Origin: Sphingomonas sp. S2M10
Lineage (GTDB): Bacteria > Pseudomonadota > Alphaproteobacteria > Sphingomonadales > Sphingomonadaceae
NCBI RefSeq assembly: GCF_012650175.1
Contig: NZ_JAAILI010000043.1
Location: 62,001 to 126,000, forward strand
Length of the DNA: 64,000 bases
Direction of reading: 5' to 3'
Positions 1-8,374 of the stretch are shown here, in pieces. The translations under genes and the position numbers were made by a program. Every line of letters starts with the position of its first letter. Within the stretch, counting starts at the first letter, position 1. The notes beneath the pieces are model-generated. The model was given only the letters and a program-made list of their open reading frames with translations, ran no database searches and was not told where the DNA came from.

Positions 1-355
1 TGAGCTTGATCGCCTTTTGCAACCCGGCAATGCGCGCCGAGAGATCGGCGGGCTTGGTGATCGTCCTGGCGAGATCGGTACCGCGAACGACCTTTTCCAG
101 GTTGATCGCGCTGGTCAGCGTCTGGCGGATGCGGTCGATGTCCTGCTGCTGGCTGGCGGTACCCACACCGCCATCGCTGGGCAGTACCTGGCGCAGCTCC
201 ACCAGCACCCGCGCCTTGGACTCATAGCTGTCCGGGATCCGCGACACCGCTACCCAGCCGACCACGCACACCGCCCACGCGATCGCCAGCGCCAGCGTGC
301 GGCGCATCCAAACCGCATGGAGTGCACTGCGAACCTCGTCGAACAGGCTGCCCAT
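1..355 (-). CDS. XrtA-type polysaccharide chain-length determinant, N-terminal part (runs off window)
   Basis: This is the 5' part of a leftward gene; its 3' end lies outside the window. The visible product starts MGSLFDEVRSALHAVW, has a membrane segment at about residues 17-35 (TLALAIAWAVCVVGWVAV), and then a periplasmic stretch beginning SRIPDSYESKARVLVELRQVL. This is the N-terminal layout of Wzz/GumC-type polysaccharide co-polymerases, which set chain length of exported polysaccharides at the inner membrane. The ATG overlaps the TGA of the export gene upstream by one base (TGATG), so the two are translationally coupled. The XrtA-specific assignment rests on the neighbouring exporter, decarboxylase, ligase and hydrolases, not on this fragment. 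Confidence 0.75.
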   Translation of the reverse strand, partial: MGSLFDEVRSALHAVWMRRTLALAIAWAVCVVGWVAVSRIPDSYESKARVLVELRQVLPSDGGVGTASQQQDIDRIRQTLTSAINLEKVVRGTDLARTITKPADLSARIAGLQKAIKL

Positions 356-1011
356 CAGAACATGCTCTGCGGGATGATGATCACGTCGCCTGGCTCCAGT
401 CGGACGTTGGCCGACGTGTCACCGCCCTTGATCAGGTCAGACAGGCGCAGCTTGTATTCGCGCTGCTTGCCGGTCTGCGGGTCGTAGCGGACCAGCCGGG
501 CGCGATTGCCGGCGGCGAATTCGTTGAGGCCGCCTACCGCGATCATCGCGTCGAGGATCGACATGTTGGCGCGATACGGCAGCGACGCCGGCTTCTCGCT
601 CGCGCCGACGACGCGGATCTGCTGGCTGAACGTGCCCGAGAAATTCTCGACGATCACCGAGACGATCGGATCCTTGATATACTCGCCGAGCGCGAGCTTC
701 AGGTCGTCGGCAAGCATCGCGGGCGTTTTGCCGACGGCCGGCATGTCGTTGATCAGCGGAGTGGTGATGCGGCCGTCGGGCCGCACCTGTACCTTGGTGG
801 AGATCTCCGGATTGCGCCAGACGAAGATGCTGAGCTGGTCGAGAGGGCCGATGACATATTCCTCGCTCGGCGCCTGCCTGGCGCCGACGAAGCCCGCGGC
901 AGGAAGCTCAGGACGCGGGCCGCCGCCGCATGCCGATAGCTGTGCCGTCAGCGCCAGCGCCGCCGCCTTCACCCCGAACGAAACCGCCATCACCGTGCCT
1001 CCAAGCGGCAA
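355..1011 (-). CDS. Polysaccharide export outer-membrane lipoprotein (Wza/GumB-like, XrtA-associated)
   Basis: A 218-residue protein with a lipoprotein signal: a hydrophobic stretch ending in the lipobox LSAC followed by GGG. The body contains YVIGPLDQLSIFVWRNPEIS and VQVRPDGRITTPLIND, the poly-export domain signatures, then a SLBB-like repeat (IRVVGASEKPASLPYRANMS). Proteins of this family form the outer-membrane channel for exopolysaccharide or capsule. An internal ATG seven codons in (position 990) gives a more typical short signal peptide and may be the true start. It follows the PLP decarboxylase by 72 bases on the same strand and overlaps the chain-length gene. The length is close to the exosortase-A-associated exporters, which are short compared with E. 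coli Wza. Confidence 0.88.
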   Translation of the reverse strand: MPLGGTVMAVSFGVKAAALALTAQLSACGGGPRPELPAAGFVGARQAPSEEYVIGPLDQLSIFVWRNPEISTKVQVRPDGRITTPLINDMPAVGKTPAMLADDLKLALGEYIKDPIVSVIVENFSGTFSQQIRVVGASEKPASLPYRANMSILDAMIAVGGLNEFAAGNRARLVRYDPQTGKQREYKLRLSDLIKGGDTSANVRLEPGDVIIIPQSMF

Positions 1012-1083
1012 CGTAACGGCGTTTCGCGCGCCCGTGCCGGACGGCGAGCTATGGCGCAGGACGCGTAAATTTAGCGTTAGGCG

Positions 1084-2295
1084 TCAGACCCCTGCCAGAA
1101 GCTCGCGAACCGGCGGATGGCCGAGAAATGCCTGTGGGCTGGCGCTGGCACCGTACGCGCCGGAGGCGAAGATCGCGATCAGGTCGCCCACCTCGGCGTG
1201 CGGCAGCGCAACGCGGTCCGCCAGCCGGTCGAGCGGCGTGCAGAGCGGACCGACCACGGTCACCACTTCCTCGGGCGCGTCCTGCATCCGGTGCGCGACG
1301 GCGATCGGGTAGTTGCGGCGCACGACGGTGCCGAAATTGCCCGTGGCGGCGAGATGATGGTGGAGCCCACCGTCAACGACGAGGAAGGTCTCGCCTTGGC
1401 TTTCCTTGCGGTCGACCACGCGGGCGAGATAGATGCCGGCTTCGCCCACCAGCCAGCGGCCGAGCTCAATGGCATAGTGGGTGTCGAGCCGGTCCAGTTC
1501 GTTTGCCAGCGCCGCGCCGACCGCCTCGACGTCGAGCGGCAGGTCGCCCGGGAAATAGGGGATGCCGAAGCCGCCGCCGAGATTGACCAGCGGCGGAAGC
1601 GTGCCGGCTTCGTCCGCCAACCGTGCGGCGAGGCCGATGGTGGCCGCCTGGGTCTCGATCACCGCCTCGGCCGAGAGCGCCTGCGAGCCGGCATAGATGT
1701 GGAAGCCGCGCCAGACCGCGCCCCCGGCGATCAGCCGCCGGACGAGTGCGGGCACCCGCGCAGCGTCGACCCCGAAGGGCGAAGCACGGCCGCCCATCTT
1801 CATGCCGGAGCCCCGCAGCTCAAAATCCGGATTCACCCGCACCGCCAGCCCCGGCGCGATGCCCAGCCGTTCGCCGATCGCCAATGCGCGTTCGGCTTCG
1901 CCCTCCGACTCAAGGTTGAGCGTGACCCCGGCGCGGATCGCAGCTTCCAGCTCCATGTCGCGCTTGCCGGGGCCGGCGAAGCTGATCGCCGAGGCGTCCA
2001 TCACCGCGCGCGCCTTGTCCATCTCGCCTGCCGAGGCGACGTCGATCCCGTCGACATGCTGCGCAATGGCAGCGATCAGCGAAGGCAAGGGATTGGCCTT
2101 GATCGCATAGTGCAGCGCAACCTGCTTTGGCATCGCCGCCCGAAACCGCGCAATCCGCGCGTGCACCGCGCCCGCGTCGTACAGATAGAGCGGCGTGCCC
2201 GCTTCCGCCCAGTCGGCGGCGTTGCGGCCGGCGACCTGCAGGTCGGGCTGCCCGGCATAGTCGGCGGGAATGGGCCCGGTGGGTTTGGCGTTCAT
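1084..2295 (-). CDS. PLP-dependent decarboxylase, exosortase A system-associated
   Basis: A 403-residue fold-type III (alanine racemase-like) decarboxylase related to diaminopimelate and ornithine decarboxylases. The PLP lysine is visible in HYAIKANP (K66), the phosphate-binding glycine loop is NLGGGFGIPYF, and the C-terminal half carries the active-site GPLCTPLDRL segment (the specificity cysteine of DAP/ornithine decarboxylases). In exosortase A clusters this family always travels with the AMP-ligase and ACP seen next door and probably makes or modifies an amino-acid-derived substituent of the polysaccharide; the substrate is unknown. The start ATG overlaps the ligase stop (ATGA at 2292-2295), so the two are one transcription unit. 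Confidence 0.87.
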   Translation of the reverse strand: MNAKPTGPIPADYAGQPDLQVAGRNAADWAEAGTPLYLYDAGAVHARIARFRAAMPKQVALHYAIKANPLPSLIAAIAQHVDGIDVASAGEMDKARAVMDASAISFAGPGKRDMELEAAIRAGVTLNLESEGEAERALAIGERLGIAPGLAVRVNPDFELRGSGMKMGGRASPFGVDAARVPALVRRLIAGGAVWRGFHIYAGSQALSAEAVIETQAATIGLAARLADEAGTLPPLVNLGGGFGIPYFPGDLPLDVEAVGAALANELDRLDTHYAIELGRWLVGEAGIYLARVVDRKESQGETFLVVDGGLHHHLAATGNFGTVVRRNYPIAVAHRMQDAPEEVVTVVGPLCTPLDRLADRVALPHAEVGDLIAIFASGAYGASASPQAFLGHPPVRELLAGV

Positions 2296-3779
2296 AGGAT
2301 CTCCGTCTTCAGCCCGGACCGGTCGAGCTTGCCATTGGCGTTGCGCGGCAAGCGCGTCCGCCAGACATAGCGTGCCGGCTGCTGGAAGCTGGGAAGCTCG
2401 CGCCGCAGCCGCTCGCGCAGGTCGGCCTCGCGGCTACCATCCCCACGCGCGATCACGAGGATCGCCTGGCCGAGCCGCTCGTCCGGGATGCCGAACGCCA
2501 CCGCCTCGCTGGTCTCACCGCCAGCTACCACTGCTTCCTCGATCTCGGTCGGACTGATCCGGTTGCCCGAAGACTTGATCATTTCGTCGTCGCGACCGAC
2601 GAAGCGCAGCAGTCCAGCGGTGTCCTCCGCCACCGTATCCCCGGACCATACCGCCAAGCCCGGATGCTCGGCAAAGGCGGGTGCCGGACGAAAGCGCAGC
2701 GCCGTCCGCTCCGGATCGCGCCAATAGCCCTTGGCGACCAGCGGGCCGGCATGGACGAGTTCGCCCTGCGCCGCCCGCCGCCCCCCGGCATCGACGATCA
2801 GGATCTCGGCAAAGGGGATCGCGCGACCAATCGATTCGGGGTGCGTGTCGACGAGTGCGGGATCCAGATAGGTCGACCGAAATGCCTCGGTGAGGCCGTA
2901 CATTGGATAGAGGTCGGCCTGGGCGAACCGGCTGCGCAGCCCCTGCACCAGCGGCCGGGTGAGCGCGCCGCCCGAGTTGGTAAGCCGCTGGAGCGAGGCC
3001 GCAGTGTCCGCAGGCCAGTCCGCTTCCAGCAACTGCACCCACAGCGGCGGCACCCCCGCCAGCGTCGTGATTCCGAAACGCGCCACCGCCTTCACCACGT
3101 CGCGCGCGGTGAGATAGTCGAGCGGCACCACCCGCGCGCCCGCGGCCCAAGTCGAGAAGAGCTGGTTCTGGCCGTAGTCGAAGCTAAGCGGCAGCACGGC
3201 CAGGACGCGATCCTCGGGCACGAGCTTCAGGTAATGCGCGACGCTGATGGCTCCGAGCCATAGATTGGCGTGGCTCAGCATCACCCCCTTCGGCCGCCCG
3301 GTGGAACCCGAGGTGTAGAGGATCGCCGCCAGCGCATCGGCATCGCCTCGCGCCGGCGGCAGGCTGCCGGTGCCGGCCAGTTCCGCCTCGGTAAGGATCC
3401 GGCACTCGGCGGGCACGTCGCCCGTCTCGAGCGCCGCCAGCCGGGCTTGCTGGGTCACCAGCACCCGGGCGCCGCTGTCCGTCAGAATATGGGCGAGTTG
3501 CGCGCGCTTGAGCGCCGGGTTGATCGGCACATGGACGAGGCCGGCGCGTGGCGCGGCGAGCGGCAACAAACAGGCGGCGCGCGTCTTCGGCAGCCAGCTC
3601 GCCACCCGCTCGCCAGGCTCCAGCCCGTGCGCGGCCAGCGCCTGCGCCATGCCGCCGACCGCCGCCTCGAGCTCGGCATAGGTCAGCGAGCCTGCCTTGT
3701 CCTCCAGAGCAACGGCGTCCGGCGCGCCACGCAGCGGCAACGCGTCTATAAGATGCGGGGTAGGATCCAGCGCGATCAT
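2292..3779 (-). CDS. Acyl-CoA ligase (AMP-forming), exosortase A system-associated
   Basis: A 495-residue ANL-superfamily adenylating enzyme. The P-loop-like motif ILYTSGSTGRPKGVMLSH, the YGLTE motif (MYGLTEAF), the hinge region GRDDEMIKSSGNRISPTE and a C-terminal catalytic lysine in RNANGKLDRSGLK are all present. It should activate a carboxylic acid as an acyl-adenylate and load it on CoA or, given the neighbour, on the small acyl carrier protein encoded divergently. I start at ATG 3779 (MIALDPTPHL); ATG 3791 (MGGG) is four codons upstream and equally possible. The frame stays open much further upstream, but that part is antisense to the ACP gene and is not coding. Confidence 0.87.
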   Translation of the reverse strand: MIALDPTPHLIDALPLRGAPDAVALEDKAGSLTYAELEAAVGGMAQALAAHGLEPGERVASWLPKTRAACLLPLAAPRAGLVHVPINPALKRAQLAHILTDSGARVLVTQQARLAALETGDVPAECRILTEAELAGTGSLPPARGDADALAAILYTSGSTGRPKGVMLSHANLWLGAISVAHYLKLVPEDRVLAVLPLSFDYGQNQLFSTWAAGARVVPLDYLTARDVVKAVARFGITTLAGVPPLWVQLLEADWPADTAASLQRLTNSGGALTRPLVQGLRSRFAQADLYPMYGLTEAFRSTYLDPALVDTHPESIGRAIPFAEILIVDAGGRRAAQGELVHAGPLVAKGYWRDPERTALRFRPAPAFAEHPGLAVWSGDTVAEDTAGLLRFVGRDDEMIKSSGNRISPTEIEEAVVAGGETSEAVAFGIPDERLGQAILVIARGDGSREADLRERLRRELPSFQQPARYVWRTRLPRNANGKLDRSGLKTEIL

Positions 3780-3867
3780 GCCACCACCCATAGTCTTGGC
3801 AGCGCCGCCGCCAAGCCTTACGGAAGCGCAAATTTCTTGCAGGGGAACCCCATTGCGGCCTGAAGCC

Positions 3868-4125
3868 ATGCTCGACATCGAAACCACCGTCCGCGGCGTG
3901 CTGCGCGACGTGCTGGGGTTGAGCGACGATCGCGTTGCTGCTTTCGACGAGAATACTCCCCTGTTCGGCGCGCTGCCAGAGCTGGATTCGCTGGCGGTGG
4001 CCGGCGTGCTCACCGAGATCGAGGACCGGCTGGGCATCCTGATCGAGGATGATGAGGTGGATGGCGAGATGCTGGAAAGCTTCGGCACGCTCACCCGTTT
4101 CGCCGCACAAAAGGTATTGGGGTGA
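3868..4125 (+). CDS. Acyl carrier protein, XrtA cluster
   Basis: An 85-residue acidic protein. The phosphopantetheine attachment serine lies in ELDSLAVAGVLTEIEDRLG, with the classical DSL motif at the start of helix II, and the sequence MLDIETTVRGVLRDVLGL fits helix I. It is transcribed away from the acyl-CoA ligase, with only about 90 bases between the two starts, so a shared divergent promoter is likely. Its stop overlaps the GTG start of the downstream hydrolase (GTGA). The ligase, ACP and decarboxylase together resemble a loading module that delivers an acyl or aminoacyl group to a polysaccharide or lipid carrier. The pathway is inferred; the ACP identity is clear. Confidence 0.9.
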   Translation: MLDIETTVRGVLRDVLGLSDDRVAAFDENTPLFGALPELDSLAVAGVLTEIEDRLGILIEDDEVDGEMLESFGTLTRFAAQKVLG

Positions 4126-4763
4126 TCGAACCCTATGACTGGGCAGGCGGCCGCGAAGCGATGCTACGCTTCGGTCCCGGCAGCGGCCCGGTTGTCATCG
4201 CGGCATTGCCGCTGTTCGAGGAGGCGAACCGCATGCGCGCATTCGCCGCCACGATCTTGCGATCGCTTGCCGAGAAACACAGGATTGCGGGCGTGCTGCC
4301 CGAGCTTCCCGGCACCGGCGAAAGCCTGATCCCCAGCGAACGCATCGCCATTTCGGACTTGCGGGCGGGTTTTGCCGCCGCGGCACGCACCGCGGGCGGC
4401 CGGGCCTATTCCATGGCCCTTCGCAGCGGCGCGCTGTTCGACGGCAGCGTTGTGATCCGCCACCGTTGGCACTTCGCGCCACAGCCGGGCGACGCCCTCC
4501 TGCGCGCGTTGCGCCGCATTCACCGCACCGGGGGTGCCCCCGGCTATGGCGGCCATCGCCTGCCCGACACCTTCCTCGACGAATTGCCCGATTGCCATGT
4601 CGAGCCGGCGCGCACGCTCCGCCTGGAAGGCGACACCCGCCCGGCCGACCGCCTCGTCCCCGGTCGCCCGTTGTGGCGTGAGCCGAGCCCGGACAACGAC
4701 GTCGCGCTCGCCACACTGCTTGCAGACGATCTCGCCGCTTGGGTGCGGATGTGCGAAGCCTGA
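4122..4763 (+). CDS. Alpha/beta-hydrolase-like protein, XrtA-associated (hydrolase 2 type)
   Basis: A 213-residue protein starting at GTG within the ACP stop codon. The segment VVIAALPLFEEANRMRAFA followed by GVLPELPGTGES matches the first half of the exosortase-A-associated hydrolase 2 family (an N-terminal strand, oxyanion-side loop and the DLPGxGDS-like turn). The second half is poorly conserved: no clear G-x-S-x-G nucleophile elbow is visible, and the domain is short. It could be catalytically inactive or strongly diverged. It sits between the ACP and hydrolase 1 and overlaps the latter, so all three are one operon. Function in polysaccharide modification or turnover is inferred from co-occurrence only. 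Confidence 0.65.
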   Translation: MIEPYDWAGGREAMLRFGPGSGPVVIAALPLFEEANRMRAFAATILRSLAEKHRIAGVLPELPGTGESLIPSERIAISDLRAGFAAAARTAGGRAYSMALRSGALFDGSVVIRHRWHFAPQPGDALLRALRRIHRTGGAPGYGGHRLPDTFLDELPDCHVEPARTLRLEGDTRPADRLVPGRPLWREPSPDNDVALATLLADDLAAWVRMCEA

Positions 4764-5497
4764 TCGGTTTCCCTTGCCTGGGCGACATGCTGGTCGGCAC
4801 GCTGGACAGCGCGTCGGGGAGCACCGGCTTGCTGATCGTCTCCGGAGGGAACGAGATCCGCAGCGGCCCGCATCGCAGCATGTCGCAACTGGCACACCGC
4901 ATCGCCGCGGCAGGCTATCCGGTGTTTCGCTTCGATCGCCGCGGCATCGGCGATTCGGCGGGCAGCAATCTCGGCTTCCTGGAAAGCGCGCCGGACATTG
5001 TCGCGGCTGCCGGCATCTTCCGACGCGAGGCGAAGCTGCGCCGCGTGATCGCTTTCGGCAATGGTGACGGCGCGACGGCGCTGGCGCTGTTCCATGCCCA
5101 AGCGCGGATCGACGCGCTGCTGCTCGCCAACCCGGTAATCGTCGGACCGCCGGCCGCGCCGGAGGAACCCGAGGAAGCCGAACCCGGTCGCGGCTGGATG
5201 CGCCAGATGATCGAGCGGGTCGCGGTGCGCAGGCAGGTGACGCAAGTCGGCCTCGGCAGCGAACTGGCGGCGGCAATCACCGGCGCCGAGGTGCCGATGA
5301 CGGTGCTGCTCGCCACACGCGACAAGATCGCCGCAGATTTCGCCGAGTTTCTGCACAAGCCGGCCTTTGCCGCCGCCGGAACGCGCGTCCGCCGCAAGCA
5401 GTTCGACACCGCCAGCCACGTCTTCGCCGGCACCACCGACAAGGCCTGGCTGTACGAGCGGGTGATCGAGGCGCTCGCCGAGCAGCGCGCGCCCTGA
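4751..5497 (+). CDS. Alpha/beta hydrolase, exosortase A system-associated (hydrolase 1 type)
   Basis: An alpha/beta-hydrolase of about 248 residues. The fold markers are LLIVSGGNEIRSGPHRSM, the core FRFDRRGIGDSAG and a nucleophile-elbow-like turn IAFGNGDGATAL. The elbow reads G-N-G-D-G, so the residue at the nucleophile position is glycine and not serine, cysteine or aspartate; a neighbouring aspartate is present. A C-terminal histidine candidate lies in DTASHVFAG. I place the start at GTG 4751 (MRSLIGFPCLG), overlapping the preceding gene by 13 bases; an in-frame TTG at 4739 is an alternative. It is the last gene of the rightward XrtA operon, and the next gene is convergent. Confidence 0.75.
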   Translation: MRSLIGFPCLGDMLVGTLDSASGSTGLLIVSGGNEIRSGPHRSMSQLAHRIAAAGYPVFRFDRRGIGDSAGSNLGFLESAPDIVAAAGIFRREAKLRRVIAFGNGDGATALALFHAQARIDALLLANPVIVGPPAAPEEPEEAEPGRGWMRQMIERVAVRRQVTQVGLGSELAAAITGAEVPMTVLLATRDKIAADFAEFLHKPAFAAAGTRVRRKQFDTASHVFAGTTDKAWLYERVIEALAEQRAP

Positions 5498-5521
5498 CCG
5501 TCGCTTGCTCGGCGGAACGTT

Positions 5522-6493
5522 CTATTCAGCCGCCTGGGCCACCGTCTCGAAATCGGCTGCGGCCAGGAAGCGCTCGGCATCGAGCGCTGCCATGCAGCCG
5601 GTACCTGCGGCGGTGATCGCCTGGCGGTAGTGCTTGTCCATCACGTCGCCGCAGGCGAACACGCCGGGCACGCTGGTGTTGGTCGTGCCCTTCTCGACCT
5701 GGATATAGCCGTCGTCGTCCAGCGCGATATGGCCGCGGAACAGCTCGGTCGCCGGATGGTGGCCGATCGCGACGAAGCCGCCGTCTACCTCCAGCGTGGA
5801 GAGCTCGCCGGTCACCGTATCCTTCAGCTCGATGCCGACGAGGCCCTCGGGCTGGCCGCCGCCGATGAAGCGGGAGACTTCCTTGTTCCAGGCCATGGTG
5901 ATCCGCTCGTTGGCGAACAGGCGTTGCTGGAGGATCTTTTCGGCGCGCAGCGAATCGCGGCGGTGGATCAGCGTCACGTCATGGCTGTGGTTGGTGAGGT
6001 ACAGCGCTTCCTCGACCGCGGTGTTGCCGCCGCCGATCACCGCCACCTTCTTGCCGCGGAAGAAGAAGCCGTCGCAGGTCGCGCAGGCGCTGACGCCCCT
6101 GCCCTTGAGCAGCTCTTCCGAATCGAGGCCCAGCCAGCGCGCCTGCGCGCCGGTGGCGATCACCAGCGTATCGCCGGTGTAGACGGTGCCGCCGTCGCCG
6201 ACCATGCGGAACGGACGCTGGCTGACATCGACCTCGACGATCGTGTCCCACATCATCTGCGCGCCGACATGCTCGGCCTGGGCCTGCATCTCCTGCATCA
6301 GCCACGGGCCCTGGATCACCTCGCGGAAACCGGGATAATTCTCGACATCGGTGGTGGTCATCAGCTGGCCACCGGGCTGGATGCCCTGGACGACGATGGG
6401 GGCGAGGCCCGCGCGCGCGCCATAGATGGCGGCCGAGAGGCCGGCGGGGCCCGAGCCCAGGATCAACATGCGGGTAGAATGGGTGGCGGTCAT
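5522..6493 (-). CDS. trxB: Thioredoxin-disulfide reductase
   Basis: A 323-residue FAD/NADPH flavoenzyme that reduces thioredoxin in the cytoplasm. The FAD site GSGPAGLSAAIYGARAG is at residues 13-29, the redox-active CATC pair is at C137/C140 followed by DG, the NADPH Rossmann loop is VIGGGNTAVEEALYL, and the C-terminal FAD motif is GVFACGDVMD. Length and architecture match the low-molecular-weight TrxB class. The ATG is placed just before TATHSTRMLILG, close to the usual N-terminal boundary. It is a single gene, convergent with the XrtA operon. Confidence 0.97.
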   Translation of the reverse strand: MTATHSTRMLILGSGPAGLSAAIYGARAGLAPIVVQGIQPGGQLMTTTDVENYPGFREVIQGPWLMQEMQAQAEHVGAQMMWDTIVEVDVSQRPFRMVGDGGTVYTGDTLVIATGAQARWLGLDSEELLKGRGVSACATCDGFFFRGKKVAVIGGGNTAVEEALYLTNHSHDVTLIHRRDSLRAEKILQQRLFANERITMAWNKEVSRFIGGGQPEGLVGIELKDTVTGELSTLEVDGGFVAIGHHPATELFRGHIALDDDGYIQVEKGTTNTSVPGVFACGDVMDKHYRQAITAAGTGCMAALDAERFLAAADFETVAQAAE

Positions 6494-6632
6494 GCTCTGC
6501 TTTCCGACGAATCTTCGATGCCGCTTCTAGAGACAGGGCATCGTCGGAAGCAACATGGCGTCGCGGGGCATATCTGCAACGCCGCGCCGGAACGGAAAAG
6601 CTGTCATCCCGCCAAGACGAACTTGGCAGCGA

Positions 6633-6770
6633 TCAGCGCAGGATCCAGACCGCGACGCTCGCCCAGAACAACACGCTTCCCATCGCCATGAGCAACAGGC
6701 TGCGCGATGCGGCGGGATCGACACCGCGGCCTTCAACCTGCTCCGGCGGCAACTCATGTAATGCACGCAT
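6633..6770 (-). CDS. Small single-pass membrane protein (45 residues), unknown
   Basis: A 45-residue frame with a soluble N-terminal half (MRALHELPPEQVEGRGVD) and one predicted transmembrane helix at residues 24-44 (SLLLMAMGSVLFWASVAVWI), ending in arginine. A GGAG Shine-Dalgarno motif lies eight bases upstream of the ATG. The helix contains no charged residue. I do not recognise a family. It sits in the gap between trxB and the HD-GYP gene and on the same strand as both. The combination of ribosome site, hydrophobic segment and position makes it likely to be real, but no function can be given. Confidence 0.55.
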   Translation of the reverse strand: MRALHELPPEQVEGRGVDPAASRSLLLMAMGSVLFWASVAVWILR

Positions 6771-6851
6771 CTACGCAACTCCGTTCAAGCAACCCTCTTC
6801 CTATTGTTCGTTATAGACGATCGGGTCGGCCGCGCCGTTCCGGTATTATGC

Positions 6852-8099
6852 CTAATTTGTTACAGGGTGCGGCGGGTACAAATCCAGGTCGGGGATCGCC
6901 ATGGGCGCGTCGGCTGGATCGAGGAAGCCGATGACGGCATCCTCTTTCCCCTCACCGGTAAAGATGAGCGTCTTCGGCTCTGTCGGTGCGGCATCGGCAA
7001 AGGAGTAGAAGACCAGCAGCCGGGTTCGCGTCGCACGTTCGCCATTGTGCAGCACCAGCGCCAGTCGGTCGGAAGCCAGCCGCACCAGCAGCCCGGGTGG
7101 ATACAGGTTGATGCTCCGCATGAACTGGAACAGCAGTTCCCGATCGAAATGCCCCTCCCAGCCCCACATCGCATCGAGAGCGCGCGCCGGCAGCCATGCG
7201 CGCTTGTACGATCGGTGGGAGGTCAACGCGTCGTACACGTCGCAGATCGCGCCCATCCGCGCGGGCAGGCTGATATTCTCCTCCTTCAGCCCATGCGGAT
7301 AGCCCGTGCCGTCCCAGCGTTCGTGATGGTGCAGGCACACCTCCATTGCCAGCGCAGGCATGGTCGGGTCTTCCTGCAGCAGTGACATGCCGCGCTCTGG
7401 ATGTTCGCGCACCAAGGCGAACTCCTCGGCGGAAAGGCGGCCTGGCTTGTCCAGCACGGAATCGGGAATGGCCACCTTGCCGACGTCGTGCAGCAGGCCC
7501 GCGAGACCCAGGGCGCGGACATCTTCCTCGTCCATTCCCAGGTGCCGGGCCAGATTGACCATCAGCGTGCAGACGGCGACAGAATGGAGGTAGGTATATT
7601 GATGCTTGCTCTTCAGCTGCAGCACACGGAACAGAGCCGATGCGTTCCGGTCGAGCTGGCCGGCAATGTCGTCGACAAGCGCGGCTACCTTCTCGCGAGC
7701 GATGGCGCGGCCAAGGCGCACATCGTCGAAGGTGCCGCGCACGGTCTCGAACGCTCCTGCAACGAGGGCGGCGGCCCGGGCCTGTTCCAAGGAGAAGCTG
7801 GCCTTCGCACGTGCCGCCGCCGCATCGGTTTCACCAAGCGTCATCGACGAGGCCGCAGGGACAGGTTTAGCCTCGTCATTTTCCATGGGCGCGTCGACGC
7901 TCGCTGCCGGGGCTGCCTGCGATCTGGCCACATCGATGATCACGCCGCCGCGAAACGCGCGAAGCTTCTGAAGGTCCTGCAGATCGGTCAGGAGGAACCG
8001 CGTGCGCCAGAAGGGGTGCTCCCACCATGAGCCTTCGAAGCCATGGATGAACATCCCCAGTCGGACATCCGCAGATGGAACCGTTTTCAGCGCCGCCAT
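6852..8099 (-). CDS. HD-GYP domain phosphodiesterase (DUF3391 N-terminus)
   Basis: A 415-residue protein. The N-terminal region (VPSADVRLGMFIHGFEGSWW, then FLLTDLQDLQKLR) matches the DUF3391 domain often fused to HD-GYP. The catalytic module contains LLHDVGKVAIPD (metal-binding HD), HHHERWDGTGYPHGL (the GYP signature) and RMGAICDVYDALTSHRSYK. All metal ligands of an active c-di-GMP phosphodiesterase seem to be present. There is no signal peptide or membrane segment, so it should act in the cytoplasm to lower c-di-GMP. It lies downstream of the histidine kinase on the same strand, separated by about 275 bases, so it may have its own promoter. Confidence 0.92.
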   Translation of the reverse strand: MAALKTVPSADVRLGMFIHGFEGSWWEHPFWRTRFLLTDLQDLQKLRAFRGGVIIDVARSQAAPAASVDAPMENDEAKPVPAASSMTLGETDAAAARAKASFSLEQARAAALVAGAFETVRGTFDDVRLGRAIAREKVAALVDDIAGQLDRNASALFRVLQLKSKHQYTYLHSVAVCTLMVNLARHLGMDEEDVRALGLAGLLHDVGKVAIPDSVLDKPGRLSAEEFALVREHPERGMSLLQEDPTMPALAMEVCLHHHERWDGTGYPHGLKEENISLPARMGAICDVYDALTSHRSYKRAWLPARALDAMWGWEGHFDRELLFQFMRSINLYPPGLLVRLASDRLALVLHNGERATRTRLLVFYSFADAAPTEPKTLIFTGEGKEDAVIGFLDPADAPMAIPDLDLYPPHPVTN

Positions 8100-8374
8100 C
8101 GCTCGCGCCCCTCTTCCGCCGATTGCGGCACTCCGAAAGAGCGCCCCTCCCCTGCCACGTTACCCAGTCTCCCGCACGTTCTGCACCTGAACGTCAGCCT
8201 AAGTATAGGTGCCTAATCGACCATGTTCGAACAGCCTTAGCCAAAAACTAATGGATGCGGCAGGCTTTACTATTCCGACCCGGGGCGTCGAGGCGGAACG
8301 CGCCCCCATTGTCGCATCTGCTACTCAGGATAATTTGGGGCCCTTGCCTGTAGCCGAGAGCGCGGCCCCACCCG

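Noticed and set aside
3780..4094. N-terminal extension of the acyl-CoA ligase frame
   Set aside because: It runs antisense through the ACP gene and encodes a Ser-rich sequence unlike any ligase N-terminus.
6527..6778. An 83-residue minus-strand frame overlapping the 45-residue membrane protein
   Set aside because: The product is Arg/Cys/Ser-rich with no ribosome site; the neighbouring frame has the helix and the GGAG site.
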